From an uncultured Phycisphaerae bacterium (lineage in GTDB: Bacteria > Planctomycetota > Phycisphaerae > UBA1845 > PWPN01), in contig CALLOB010000062.1 of the NCBI GenBank assembly GCA_938005315.1, positions 1-51,321 on the forward strand: a DNA stretch of 51,321 nt, written 5' to 3'. Below are positions 8,889 through 17,092 of this stretch, piece by piece. The notes below the pieces were generated by a model. The model saw nothing but the letters and a program-made list of their open reading frames with translations. It was not told the origin of the DNA and did no database searches. Made by a program: the position numbers and the translations under genes. The first letter of the stretch is position 1. Every line of letters starts with the position of its first letter.

Positions 8889-9719
8889 ATGCGACCGCGA
8901 CTGCGACCGCTGCTGTTTCTGTGTTGCGCGGCGGCCGGATGGACGGCCGGCTGCAGTCTCAGCCACGTGCCCGGCGCACTGGATCCCGAGCGCGCCCCCC
9001 GCGGCGAGGGCTGGCGGCGGCTGTTCAACGGCCGGGACCTGTCCGGCTGGCACGCCCTGCAGAGCGACCGGCCCATGTCCTGGAAGGTCGCGGACGGCGT
9101 TCTGGTCAACGCTCCGGAAGGACACGGCGGCGTCAACCTGATCACCGACGAGACCTTCGAGGACTTCGAGTTCTACTGCGAGTTCCGCATTCCCGCCGGC
9201 AGCAACAGCGGCCTGTACCTGCGCGGGCGCTACGAGATCCAGATCCTCGACGATCCGCCGGACATCGGCGACCTCGGTCGTCACGGGGCCATCTACGGAA
9301 AGGCGGCGCCCGCCGGCCCGGTGACCCGTCCGGCCGGCCAGTGGCAGAGCCTCTATGCCCGCATCGTCGGCCGGACCACGTGCGTGATCCTCAACGGCCG
9401 CGCGGCCCACTGCTGTTATGAGCTTCCCGGCCCGACCGGCGCGGCCCTGGACGAAAATGAGGATCAGCCCGGCCCGATCATGATCCAGGGCGACCACGGG
9501 CCGATCGAGGTCCGCCACGTTTGGATCCGGCCGCTGACCGGCGCTCGCCCGTGCCCGGCGCCGTGCTGCGGCAAGGTGCCCGGCTGCCGCAAGGAAACCT
9601 GCGGCCGGGCGGCCACCCCGACGTGCCCGCGCAGAGGCGGCCCCTGCTGCGGAAGTTGCAGGCCGCCGGGATGCTGCGGAAACATGCCGGCCGCAGGAGG
9701 CTCCGGAAGCCGCCCATGA
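8889..9719 (+). CDS. DUF1080 (3-keto-disaccharide hydrolase-like) lipoprotein with a Cys-rich tail
   Basis: A lipoprotein signal peptide ends at Cys22 (GWTAGC). Residues about 37-218 form a DUF1080 beta-sandwich: GWRRLFNGRDLSGWH, SNSGLYLRGRYEIQILDD, and GPIEVRHVWIRPL at the usual end of the domain. The family is assigned to cleavage of 3-keto-glycosides made by oxidoreductases like the one encoded just upstream. After the domain the frame continues for about 58 residues with eleven cysteines, including CC pairs (PAPCCGKVPGC, GGPCCGSC, PPGCCGN). Third-position GC stays high at the start of this extension, so it may be real; a frameshift just before it would give a stop almost at once (TGA at 9535). 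SD AAGGAG is at 8875. Confidence 0.85.
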   Translation: MRPRLRPLLFLCCAAAGWTAGCSLSHVPGALDPERAPRGEGWRRLFNGRDLSGWHALQSDRPMSWKVADGVLVNAPEGHGGVNLITDETFEDFEFYCEFRIPAGSNSGLYLRGRYEIQILDDPPDIGDLGRHGAIYGKAAPAGPVTRPAGQWQSLYARIVGRTTCVILNGRAAHCCYELPGPTGAALDENEDQPGPIMIQGDHGPIEVRHVWIRPLTGARPCPAPCCGKVPGCRKETCGRAATPTCPRRGGPCCGSCRPPGCCGNMPAAGGSGSRP

Positions 9720-9755
9720 GTCCGCCAACAACGGGAGCGGCCCGGCCTGCGCGTC

Positions 9756-11480
9756 TCATCCACCGCCGGGAGCCGTGGCTGAGGCAGCCCGGCCCAGGCC
9801 TCGCGCACGGTCCAGGATCCGCCGGACCGACGGCGAAGGGTCCAGCAGGTCCTCCGCCCTGTGGGTCACGATGGTCGGCAGAGCCCCCATCCGCTCGTAG
9901 ATTTCGATCCCCAGGTCGAAGTCCTCGCCGCCCGGGGTGAGGTGGTAATAACCGATCAGCCGGCAGTGGTCGCCCCAGAGGAAGGCGTTCAGCCCGCAGG
10001 CCCGGTCCACGTGTCCGGCATTCAGCCTGCCCCATCCGTCGTGGATGTGCGCCTGGGCAAAGGCCTGCCGCTGAAAGGATATCTCGTTGAGCCCTTCACC
10101 GGCCAGGACCAGCCCGGGCCGCACGGCCGCGAACTCCTCCTGGAGCTGCTTCAGCCCGCCGACCGTGGTCAGACCCTGGACCAGGGCGTTGTCGGTGTTC
10201 CAGGTGCACAACGTCTGGTCGAGGAAGGCCACGTCGGTGCCCAGCAGGTCGCAGGCCTCCAGCACCGCCTCGGTCAGTCGGTGCCGCCACAGGCCCAGGC
10301 CGGGATGAATATAGGCCATCCGGGTGTAATCGTAGGTCTCCGGCGGCCAGTACCAGCCCTCGGGGGCATTCCTGTCCAGCGAGCGGAGCTGGAAATCGCC
10401 CACCTCGCGCATGATCGGATGCTGCATATCGACCGCGAAGTAGTTGAAATGCGGCATCACGTGGAAGCCCATCTCCGCAGCCTTGCGCATGTACTGCAGC
10501 GCGTTCTCCGACGGCCGATACTCCGGGTAGTTGATGTCGTATCTGTCCGTGCGCCAGTTTGAAAAATGGATGAGCGTCCGGTCGGGGGGATGGACCGCGG
10601 CGAGAGCGTCCAGTATGCGGGTATCGGGACCCGCCCAGCAGACCGCCAGCGACACTCGGCGCGTCCAGGCCGGCCGGTGCGCCGCCAGGGCGTCCAGGTC
10701 CCGGGCGGCCTCCATCCAGCGGCGATAGCGCGTCGCCGGCTCCGGCCATGACCCGCGATACGCGCTGATCCGCCACTGCAATCCGCCGGCGGTGCGGTTG
10801 TCCCACAACGGCCCGGGCGGCTCGCTCTCGAGACCCAGCGAGAGTTGTCCCCCGCCGGCGTCCACCTGGAGGTTCTTGAAACGGTGCTGACGATCCTCGG
10901 CATGCACCATGATCGACCAGCCGCCGCGCTCGACGATCGCCAACTGCGCGTTCCAGTCGATCGGCCAGCGGAAACGGTTGCGGATCGGCGGGTCGGCCGA
11001 GGATCGCACGATCATGCCGTTCACGCACGGCAGCATCCCGGTCGCCTCCGGATGGAGGTTCAGCGTCCACTGCACCGCCCGAAGCCCGCGGCGCGCCGAG
11101 AGGCCGTCGGGGGTCACCAGCACGTCGCCGGTCTCCGGATCCGCGACCACCAGCAGCGAGCGACGGGTGTCGTCGCCGACGACGTCGATCCGCGCCGCCC
11201 GGTCCGACAGCCGCCGCAGCGTCACCTTCTGATGCTTGTCGGTGCTCAGAAGGGAGCCGTCCAGATACAGCAGATCCACACCCGCGACCGGGCATCTGCC
11301 GGCCGCGAACTCGACCTCCTGTCCGGCCGGCCGCAGGCTGACCAGCGCCAGCCCGTCGAAAACCGCCTCGACGACCGGCGTCCGCACCGTCAGGCGCGCG
11401 TCCGCGATCTCGATCGTGGCCGTTGCGGCCGGCGCGACGCCCGAGAACCCCGCCAGCATCCATGACAGCACAGCGTTCAT
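9756..11480 (-). CDS. Secreted DUF6259-like carbohydrate-active protein
   Basis: The 574-aa protein starts with a likely signal peptide (MNAVLSWMLAGFSGVAPAATA). An N-terminal beta-rich region leads into a predicted TIM-barrel segment with FHVMPHFNYFAVD, GTDVAFLDQT and LVLAGEGLNE. These are in the style of the DUF6259 family found in Planctomycetota and Lentisphaerota, whose fold resembles clan GH-D/GH101-type barrels. The acidic residues in FLDQT and AGEGLNE could be catalytic, but this is inference. The ATG at 11480 was chosen for AGGAGG nine bases upstream and for the signal peptide. The gene converges with the DUF1080 gene and lies downstream of the phosphohexomutase. Function is probably glycan hydrolysis outside the cytoplasm. 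Confidence 0.72.
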   Translation of the reverse strand: MNAVLSWMLAGFSGVAPAATATIEIADARLTVRTPVVEAVFDGLALVSLRPAGQEVEFAAGRCPVAGVDLLYLDGSLLSTDKHQKVTLRRLSDRAARIDVVGDDTRRSLLVVADPETGDVLVTPDGLSARRGLRAVQWTLNLHPEATGMLPCVNGMIVRSSADPPIRNRFRWPIDWNAQLAIVERGGWSIMVHAEDRQHRFKNLQVDAGGGQLSLGLESEPPGPLWDNRTAGGLQWRISAYRGSWPEPATRYRRWMEAARDLDALAAHRPAWTRRVSLAVCWAGPDTRILDALAAVHPPDRTLIHFSNWRTDRYDINYPEYRPSENALQYMRKAAEMGFHVMPHFNYFAVDMQHPIMREVGDFQLRSLDRNAPEGWYWPPETYDYTRMAYIHPGLGLWRHRLTEAVLEACDLLGTDVAFLDQTLCTWNTDNALVQGLTTVGGLKQLQEEFAAVRPGLVLAGEGLNEISFQRQAFAQAHIHDGWGRLNAGHVDRACGLNAFLWGDHCRLIGYYHLTPGGEDFDLGIEIYERMGALPTIVTHRAEDLLDPSPSVRRILDRARGLGRAASATAPGGG

Positions 11481-11656
11481 CAGGTCGTTCCTCCTCGCTC
11501 GAGAACGCCGGCGACGGCGGGGTGCCGTCCGTGGTCGCCGGTACGGCCGGCCTTCGTCCGGGCGATTCTCCGGCGTCGTCGGCCACATCGCCGCCCGCGG
11601 TCCGGCACCGGCCGTGCCCGGATGGAGCATCGCAGGCCGCTCCTGAGCCGTTCCCG

Positions 11657-13432
11657 TCAACCCGCGCGGGCGACCAGATCGTCGAGCACCGCCGCGATGC
11701 GGGTCGCGGCCAGCGTCCGGGCCCGTTGCAGGTCCGCGTCGGCCGCTCTGGCCAGCACGTAGAACTTGATCTTGGGCTCTGTGCCGCTGGGGCGGGCGAT
11801 CGCCTGGGTGCCGTCGGCCAGCGTGAAGACCAGCACGTCGGAGGCGGGCAGATCGTACCGCCCCGCCGGCCGACCGGTGCCGACCTCGCGGATGGCGCCG
11901 TCGGCCAGATCGCCCATCGTGCGGACCTCGATGCCGCCGAGCGTCCGCGGCGGATCGGCGCGCAGGCCGGCCATGATCGACCGGATGCGCGCGGCTCCCT
12001 CCGGGCCGGTCAGTGCGAGATTCCGGGCCCCCTCCTGGAAGTACCCGTGGCGGCGATAGAGCTCCTCGAGTTCATCGATCAGCGTCCGGCCCCGCTCGGC
12101 CGCGAAGGCCGCCGCCTCGGCGATGAAGGCGGCACTGCTGACGGCATCCTTGTCGCGGACGTGCATGCAGGGCATGTAGCCGTAGCTCTCCTCCGCGCCG
12201 AACAGGCATGTGCCGGCCGGCCGACCGTCGGCGGCGAGCTGCGCGCATCGCTCGTAGACCTGGCCGATCCACTTGAAGCCGGTGAGCACCTCGACCACGC
12301 CGGCCCCGTAGGAGCGCGCCACGGCCTTCATCAGCCCGCCGGAGACCAGCGTGGTCACCAGCAGGGCGTCGCGCGGCAGCGTGCCGCGTTCGGCATGTCG
12401 ACCGAGGATGTAATCGGCCAGCAGAGCGGCGATCTGATTGCCGGACAGCAGGACGTAGCTTCCGGCGGCGTCGCGTACCGCCACTCCCATGCGGTCGGCA
12501 TCGGGATCGGTGCCGATGACCAGGTCGGCGTTCTCGCGCGCGGCCATGGCCACGCCCATGCTCAGCGCCTCGGGCTCCTCGGGATTGGGCGATCGGACCG
12601 TCGGAAAACGTCCGTCGGGGGCGCTTTGCTCGGGGACCTCGATGACATGCTCGAATCCTCGCCGCCGCAGGGCCTCGGGAATCAACGCCCCGCCGGTGCC
12701 GTGAAGGGCGGTGAAGACGATCTTGAGCTTCGGTCCCTGTCGCCGACAGACCTCCGGACTCAGACACGATTCCTGCACCGCCTGCAGGAAGGCTTCGTCC
12801 ACCTCCGGCCCGACGTCGCGGATAAGTCCGGCCTGCCGGGCCCGGCCCTCATCCATCACCGGCACGCGGCCTAAGTCGCTCACCGCCCGGACCCGGGCGA
12901 TGATGCCCGCGTCGTGCGGCGGCACGATCTGCACGCCGTCGGACCAGTAGACCTTGAAGCCGTTGTACCCGGGAGGGTTGTGACTGGCGGTGATGACCAC
13001 GCCGGCGGCGCAGCCCAGATGCCGCACAGCGAAAGACAGCTCCGGCGTCGGCCGCAGTTCACGGAAAAGGCGGGCGGGAATGCCGTGGGCGGCCAGCACG
13101 CAGGCGGTCCGCAACGCGAACACGTCGCTACAGCGTCGGCAGTCGAACGCGATGGCCACGCCGGCCTGCCGCGCCGCCTCGCCGCATCGCAACAGGTAGG
13201 CCGCCAGGCCGGCCGCGGCCGCGCCCACGGTGTAGATGTTCATGCGGTTGCGGCCGGCTCCGATGAGGCCCCGCATCCCGCCAGTGCCGAACTCCAGATC
13301 GCGGTAGAACCGGTCGGCGAGCTCTGTCTCGTCGCCAGCCTCGACCAGGGCACGGATCTCCGCCCGGTCCGCCTCGGCGATCGCCGGGTCCGTCAGCCAG
13401 GCCTGAACCGCCTCTTGAATGCGTGCCTCCAT
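11657..13432 (-). CDS. Phosphoglucomutase/phosphomannomutase (alpha-D-phosphohexomutase)
   Basis: The 591-aa protein has all four domains of the superfamily. EFGTGGMRG is near the N terminus. The phosphoserine is Ser150 in VVITASHNPPGYNGFKVY. The metal loop is GTDPDADRMG with Asp309, Asp311 and Asp313. The sugar-recognition motif is FGAEESYGY, and the phosphate-binding loop is ARPSGTEPKIKFYV. Length and motifs fit the PgcA/PGM2-like long subgroup that interconverts hexose 1- and 6-phosphates. It follows the UDP-glucuronate decarboxylase gene by 46 bp on the same strand, so the two may supply nucleotide sugars for surface polysaccharides. No clear Shine-Dalgarno sequence precedes the ATG at 13432. 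Confidence 0.92.
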   Translation of the reverse strand: MEARIQEAVQAWLTDPAIAEADRAEIRALVEAGDETELADRFYRDLEFGTGGMRGLIGAGRNRMNIYTVGAAAAGLAAYLLRCGEAARQAGVAIAFDCRRCSDVFALRTACVLAAHGIPARLFRELRPTPELSFAVRHLGCAAGVVITASHNPPGYNGFKVYWSDGVQIVPPHDAGIIARVRAVSDLGRVPVMDEGRARQAGLIRDVGPEVDEAFLQAVQESCLSPEVCRRQGPKLKIVFTALHGTGGALIPEALRRRGFEHVIEVPEQSAPDGRFPTVRSPNPEEPEALSMGVAMAARENADLVIGTDPDADRMGVAVRDAAGSYVLLSGNQIAALLADYILGRHAERGTLPRDALLVTTLVSGGLMKAVARSYGAGVVEVLTGFKWIGQVYERCAQLAADGRPAGTCLFGAEESYGYMPCMHVRDKDAVSSAAFIAEAAAFAAERGRTLIDELEELYRRHGYFQEGARNLALTGPEGAARIRSIMAGLRADPPRTLGGIEVRTMGDLADGAIREVGTGRPAGRYDLPASDVLVFTLADGTQAIARPSGTEPKIKFYVLARAADADLQRARTLAATRIAAVLDDLVARAG

Positions 13433-13478
13433 GACGACAGTCGGGGCCGCTTTCGTGCGGCCGCCCTCCCGCAGACGC

Positions 13479-14450
13479 TCAGCCCGCCGTGATCGGCGCC
13501 GGCAGACCCAGTTCGGCCGCGAAATACGCGATCGTATGCCGCAGCCCCTCCTCCAGCGGAACCCGCGGTTCGTATCCCAGCAACTGCCGCGCCCGGGTGA
13601 GGTCCGGGCGCCGTCGCCCCGGGTCGTCCTGCGGCAGCCGCCGGTGCTCGACCCGCAGGGTCCGCCCCAGGATACGCTCGATCGCGCGGACCAGCTCGAT
13701 CATGCTCACTTCGCCGTCGTTGCCGAGGTTCACCGGCCCGGTGAAATCGCAGGCCATCAGCCGCAGCAACCCGTCGATCAGGTCCGACACGTAGCAGAAG
13801 CTGCGGGTCTGCGACCCGTCGCCATAGACCGTCAGCGGCTCGCCGCGCAGCGCCTGGCAGATGAAATTGCTCACCACCCGGCCGTCGTCGGCCGACATCC
13901 GCGGGCCGTAGGTGTTGAAGATCCGGGCGATCCGGACGGGAAGCCCGTGCTGGCGGTGATAGTCGCAGGTCAGCGTTTCGGCCACCCGCTTGCCCTCGTC
14001 GTAGCAGCTGCGGATGCCGTTGGGGTTCACATGGCCCCAGTAGGTTTCGGGCTGGGGATGCACCTGGGGGTCGCCGTAGACCTCCGAGGTACTGGCCAGC
14101 AGGAACCTGGCCCGCACCCGCTTGGCCAGCCCGAGCATGTGGTAGGTGCCGATCACGTTGGTCTTGATCGTTTTGACCGGGTTGTGCTGGTAGTGCACCG
14201 GGCTGGCCGGGCAGGCCAGGTGGTAGATCTCGTCCACCTCCAGCACGATCGGCTCGATCACGTCGTGACGCACGAACTCGAACCGGCCGCTGAGCACTAG
14301 CTCGCGGTAGCGCTCGCCGAAGTTCTCCATCCGCCCGGTGAAGAAGTTGTCCAGGCAGATGACGTGCCGGCCCTCGTCGAACAGCCGCAGGCACAGATGC
14401 GAACCGATGAACCCCGCCCCGCCGGTGACCAGGCAGACCTGACGTGCCAT
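13479..14450 (-). CDS. uxs: UDP-glucuronate decarboxylase (UDP-xylose synthase), extended SDR
   Basis: The 323-aa enzyme converts UDP-glucuronate to UDP-xylose using bound [12 protein letters not shown] at residues 10-18 binds the dinucleotide. The active-site triad region is ASTSEVYG with Ser122 and Glu123, plus Tyr150 and Lys154 in SCYDEGKR. The block from [15 protein letters not shown] through [14 protein letters not shown] is diagnostic of UXS rather than of dTDP-glucose dehydratase or epimerases. The length fits a soluble single-domain form. A good promoter lies 85 bp upstream. The phosphohexomutase follows on the same strand. Confidence 0.93.
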   Translation of the reverse strand: MARQVCLVTGGAGFIGSHLCLRLFDEGRHVICLDNFFTGRMENFGERYRELVLSGRFEFVRHDVIEPIVLEVDEIYHLACPASPVHYQHNPVKTIKTNVIGTYHMLGLAKRVRARFLLASTSEVYGDPQVHPQPETYWGHVNPNGIRSCYDEGKRVAETLTCDYHRQHGLPVRIARIFNTYGPRMSADDGRVVSNFICQALRGEPLTVYGDGSQTRSFCYVSDLIDGLLRLMACDFTGPVNLGNDGEVSMIELVRAIERILGRTLRVEHRRLPQDDPGRRRPDLTRARQLLGYEPRVPLEEGLRHTIAYFAAELGLPAPITAG

Positions 14451-14534
14451 TCCGGTGTTTCCGTCCGGTCCCCCGGCCGCGACGCCCGGTCCCGAAACGG
14501 GACCGCCGGCACAAGGCCACCGGGACCGGGGCGG

Positions 14535-14563
14535 ATTCTACTCTTCACGCCGAAGGCCTTCAA
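14535..14563 (-). promoter_or_regulatory. Sigma70-type promoter of the UDP-glucuronate decarboxylase gene
   Basis: On the minus strand TTGAAG (14563-14558) and TAGAAT (14540-14535) are separated by 17 bp. Transcription would start near 14528, leaving a leader of about 78 bases before the ATG at 14450. Confidence 0.65.
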
Positions 14564-14610
14564 TGATTACCGGACCGACAAAGCCGGTCGGGCGCCTCGT
14601 CGCGGGCGGC

Positions 14611-14639
14611 TTCGCTTGTGCGTCCCCGCCGGGTATCGT
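14611..14639 (+). promoter_or_regulatory. Weak candidate promoter for the PHP-domain gene
   Basis: TTCGCT (14611-14616) and TATCGT (14634-14639) are 17 bp apart, about 60 bp before the ATG at 14698. The -10 context GGGTATCGTATG resembles other promoters in the window. The -35 match is poor. Confidence 0.4.
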
Positions 14640-14697
14640 ATGTCATGCGCAGAAGGGGCGGAGCCGCGCCTGCGCCCGCCGCAGGGGGACCCGGGGC

Positions 14698-15465
14698 ATG
14701 ACAGCCGTCAAGACCGTCTTCCACATCCACACCGACTACTCCGACGACGGGGCCAACAGTCCCGAACGCATTGTCGACCTCGCCCGTCGGCAGGGCGTCG
14801 GCTGCGTCGCGATTACCGACCACGACACCATCGAGGGGGCACGCGCCGCCGCCCAGGCGGCCGGCAACAAGCCGACGGTCATTATCGGGGAGGAAATCTC
14901 CACCACCCGGGGGCACCTCATCGGGCTTTTCCTCGAGACTCACGTTCCTCCCGGCCTCAGCCCGCGCCAGACTGCTCTGGCCATCAAGGACCAGGGCGGT
15001 CTGGTCGTCGTCCCGCATCCGTTCAACAGCATGTTCTCCTGCGGGCTGCGCCGCCACCTCTCCGACATCATCGATCTCATCGACGCCGTCGAGGTCCACA
15101 ACGCCCAGAACCTCTCGCCGCTGCCCAACCGCCGGGCGGCGGCCCTGGCCGCCGGACTCGGCCGGCCGGCTCTGGTCGGCGCGGACATCCATCACGGCGA
15201 CAACCTGGACGTCTGCTATCAGATGCTCGCGCCGTTCGACGGGCCGCAGGAGTTCCTGGCGTCTCTGCGCACCGCCTCGCTGGCACGAGGCCGACACACG
15301 GCCGCCTACTTCGCGCGCACCGCCTGGTACGTGCTGGCCTCCCGTACCGGCCTGTGGCGCCCGGCCGGCTTCGGAGCCCACTGCTCCCGCCGCGGACCGC
15401 GCGTCCTGCCGGACTGGGCCCCGGACCCCGCGGAATCCGCCGCCGGACCCGGCCGGCGGAGCTGA
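14698..15465 (+). CDS. PHP-domain metal-dependent phosphoesterase
   Basis: The 255-aa protein shows the PHP motifs in order: FHIHTDYSDDG (motif I, His and Asp ligands), AITDHDTIEGA (motif II), GEEISTTRGHLIGLF (Glu and His ligands), VVPHPF (motif III) and ADIHH (motif IV). This is the YciV/TrpH-like stand-alone group, which includes nucleoside 3',5'-bisphosphate phosphatases and 5'-to-3' exoribonucleases, so a cytoplasmic phosphoesterase role is likely but the substrate is open. The start at 14698 was chosen because the first catalytic motif begins nine residues later and a GGGGGA lies upstream; the frame extends 81 codons further 5' but has no similarity there. Confidence 0.85.
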   Translation: MTAVKTVFHIHTDYSDDGANSPERIVDLARRQGVGCVAITDHDTIEGARAAAQAAGNKPTVIIGEEISTTRGHLIGLFLETHVPPGLSPRQTALAIKDQGGLVVVPHPFNSMFSCGLRRHLSDIIDLIDAVEVHNAQNLSPLPNRRAAALAAGLGRPALVGADIHHGDNLDVCYQMLAPFDGPQEFLASLRTASLARGRHTAAYFARTAWYVLASRTGLWRPAGFGAHCSRRGPRVLPDWAPDPAESAAGPGRRS

Positions 15466-15567
15466 CGGCCGAGCCCCCTTGAACAAGCCCGCCGGAAAAG
15501 CTATGAAAGAAGCCGTCACGGCGTGTCACGGCCGCCCGGCCACCGACGCCCGGCTGGAGTCATCATC

Positions 15568-15918
15568 ATGCCTTCACGGTTGCTGTATGGGATCGCGGCG
15601 TTGATCGTGCTGAGTTTCCTGGTCAGCTGGAGCAACAAGCGTAAACGCGCCGCCGCCTGGCAGGGAGTGGTCGAGAGCATTCGCGGTCTGCGCCCCGGCG
15701 GCCCCGCTCCATCGCCGGACGCCTGGATCACCGTTTTCTACCGCACCGACACCGGCTCCAACGGCCGCTTCAGGCTCCGTCACCGCTTCTACAGGCAGTT
15801 CTACCCGGATCTGGCCGTCGGCGACCGCCTGGTCAAGGTCGCCGGCAGGTATCTGCCCGATCGACAGCCCGCCGACGCGCCCGCCGAGGCACCGGCCGAC
15901 GCCCAGGCCGCGGCCTGA
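15568..15918 (+). CDS. Small membrane-anchored protein of unknown function
   Basis: The 116-aa protein has one N-terminal transmembrane segment (residues about 5-21, LLYGIAALIVLSFLVSW) followed by a positively charged stretch (NKRKR), so the C terminus probably faces the cytoplasm. A small compact domain follows, with WQGVVESIRGLRP, WITVFYRTD and VGDRLVKVAGRYLPD, reading like a short beta-rich barrel. The last 18 residues are an Ala/Pro-rich tail. I do not recognise a family. Start at 15568 has CTGGAG upstream. It lies just before the PilZ gene with a gap of 111 bp. Confidence 0.7.
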   Translation: MPSRLLYGIAALIVLSFLVSWSNKRKRAAAWQGVVESIRGLRPGGPAPSPDAWITVFYRTDTGSNGRFRLRHRFYRQFYPDLAVGDRLVKVAGRYLPDRQPADAPAEAPADAQAAA

Positions 15919-16029
15919 GCCCGGTTCGCGACGTCCGGGAAAGGATGTTGCCGAGCGTTCGCAGGTCCTGCCCCGAAACGTTCATTTGCCCGCCCTCCGG
16001 CCGAATCGTATATCCGCCTGGAGGGCGAC

Positions 16030-16476
16030 ATGAAGGCTGCAAAGGAATCCGAGCCGCTCAGCGCAAGCATCATCCGCCAGGAGATTGCCCGATTCATCGC
16101 CGCCGCCCGGCGCCTCGACGGCCACGGGCACGAGCAGCGCCGCCGCCGCATCCGCCAGGCTCACCACGCCTGGCCCCTGCTGGTCACCGCCGGCGACCGC
16201 CCCTACGACCCGGACCTGTCCGCCATGCTCCACAACGCCTCGGAGCTGGGCATCGCGTTTCTCTCGCCACTGAGCATTCCGCCCGGCACCACGGTGTTCA
16301 TCAAGCTGTTCGTCCAGGACAGTTTCTGCCCGCGCGTGCCGGCGGTCGTGCGCCACTGCACCCCCAGCAAGGGAGGCTACCTCGTCGGCTGCGAATACCG
16401 CGCCGCGGAGGTCGATGTCTGCGAGCAGGGGCTGGAACTCGGGCGCCGTTCCCGGGCCCGCAGACTGATCGACTGA
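16030..16476 (+). CDS. PilZ-like domain protein
   Basis: The 148-aa protein has an N-terminal helix, an Arg-rich stretch RRRRIRQ, then AWPLLVTAGD, the LHNASELGIAFLS motif matching PilZ D/NxSxxG, a beta-barrel pattern GTTVFIKLFV and AVVRHCTPSKGGYLVGCEY. The Arg cluster before the barrel plus NxSxxG are the usual c-di-GMP contacts, so binding is plausible though not certain, since the RxxxR spacing is ambiguous within the Arg run. GGAGG lies five bases before the ATG. Its neighbours downstream are a STAS protein and a type II/IV secretion ATPase, which suggests a role in controlling that motor. An HD-GYP protein at 40207 would be a c-di-GMP-degrading partner in the same genome. Confidence 0.78.
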   Translation: MKAAKESEPLSASIIRQEIARFIAAARRLDGHGHEQRRRRIRQAHHAWPLLVTAGDRPYDPDLSAMLHNASELGIAFLSPLSIPPGTTVFIKLFVQDSFCPRVPAVVRHCTPSKGGYLVGCEYRAAEVDVCEQGLELGRRSRARRLID

Positions 16477-16615
16477 CTCGCCCCGGCCCGCCCCACCGGA
16501 ACCGCGTGGCCGTCGGCTTCGCCGGGCTGTTGCCAAGCGCGCACGAAAACCGGCCCGGCAAATGCCTGCCGGCGCTCCTGGCGTCCGATTCGCAACCCGC
16601 ACCGCCTGCCGGTAC

Positions 16616-16621
16616 TATAAT
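16616..16621 (+). promoter_or_regulatory. Consensus -10 box upstream of the STAS gene
   Basis: A perfect TATAAT in the context GGTACTATAATG, 65 bp before the STAS ATG. No convincing -35 box is present at 16-18 bp upstream. Confidence 0.45.
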
Positions 16622-16686
16622 GCCCGGCGGTCGGGACATTCCCGCGCGGCGAGGCCGGCCGCGACCCGCCGGCTGGAGAACGCGGC

Positions 16687-17076
16687 ATGGACATGCATTC
16701 CACCTGGGAAGGCGACCGGCGACTGCTGGCGGCCTGCTCGGGCGATATCAGCTTCGACGATCGGGACTCGCTGGCCGCACGGATCATCGAAGAGGCCGAC
16801 CGCCGCCTCGGCCCCGGCGCCCCGTTCGATCTGATCCTCGACATCGAGAACGTGGGCTTCGTCAACAGCGCGGGACTCGGCGCGTTGTTCCAGCTGCGCA
16901 AGGCCCTCGAGGAACGCGCCGCCCGGCTGGCGATCGCCAACGTACCGCCCACGCTGGCCCGGCTGTTCAGCACCGTCGGCCTGGACCGCTATGTGCCCTG
17001 TGTGAACACCCTCGCCCAGGCCCGCCGGAGCCTGGAGGCCGATCCGTCGGCGCCGTCTTCCGGGAACCATTCCTGA
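16687..17076 (+). CDS. STAS-domain anti-sigma-factor antagonist-like protein
   Basis: The 129-aa protein is a single STAS domain. The phosphorylatable loop LDIENVGFVNSAGLGALF contains Ser61 in the position phosphorylated by anti-sigma kinases in SpoIIAA and RsbV. The remaining pattern, KALEERAARLAIANVPPTLA then FSTVGLDRY, is standard. No anti-sigma kinase (HATPase_c) or PP2C phosphatase gene is adjacent, so its partners are elsewhere. The gene ends 16 bp before the secretion ATPase gene, suggesting co-transcription. A 15-residue Ser/Pro-containing tail follows the domain. SD: GGAG about ten bases upstream of the ATG. Confidence 0.87.
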   Translation: MDMHSTWEGDRRLLAACSGDISFDDRDSLAARIIEEADRRLGPGAPFDLILDIENVGFVNSAGLGALFQLRKALEERAARLAIANVPPTLARLFSTVGLDRYVPCVNTLAQARRSLEADPSAPSSGNHS

Positions 17077-17092
17077 GACTGCCTGACCTGCC

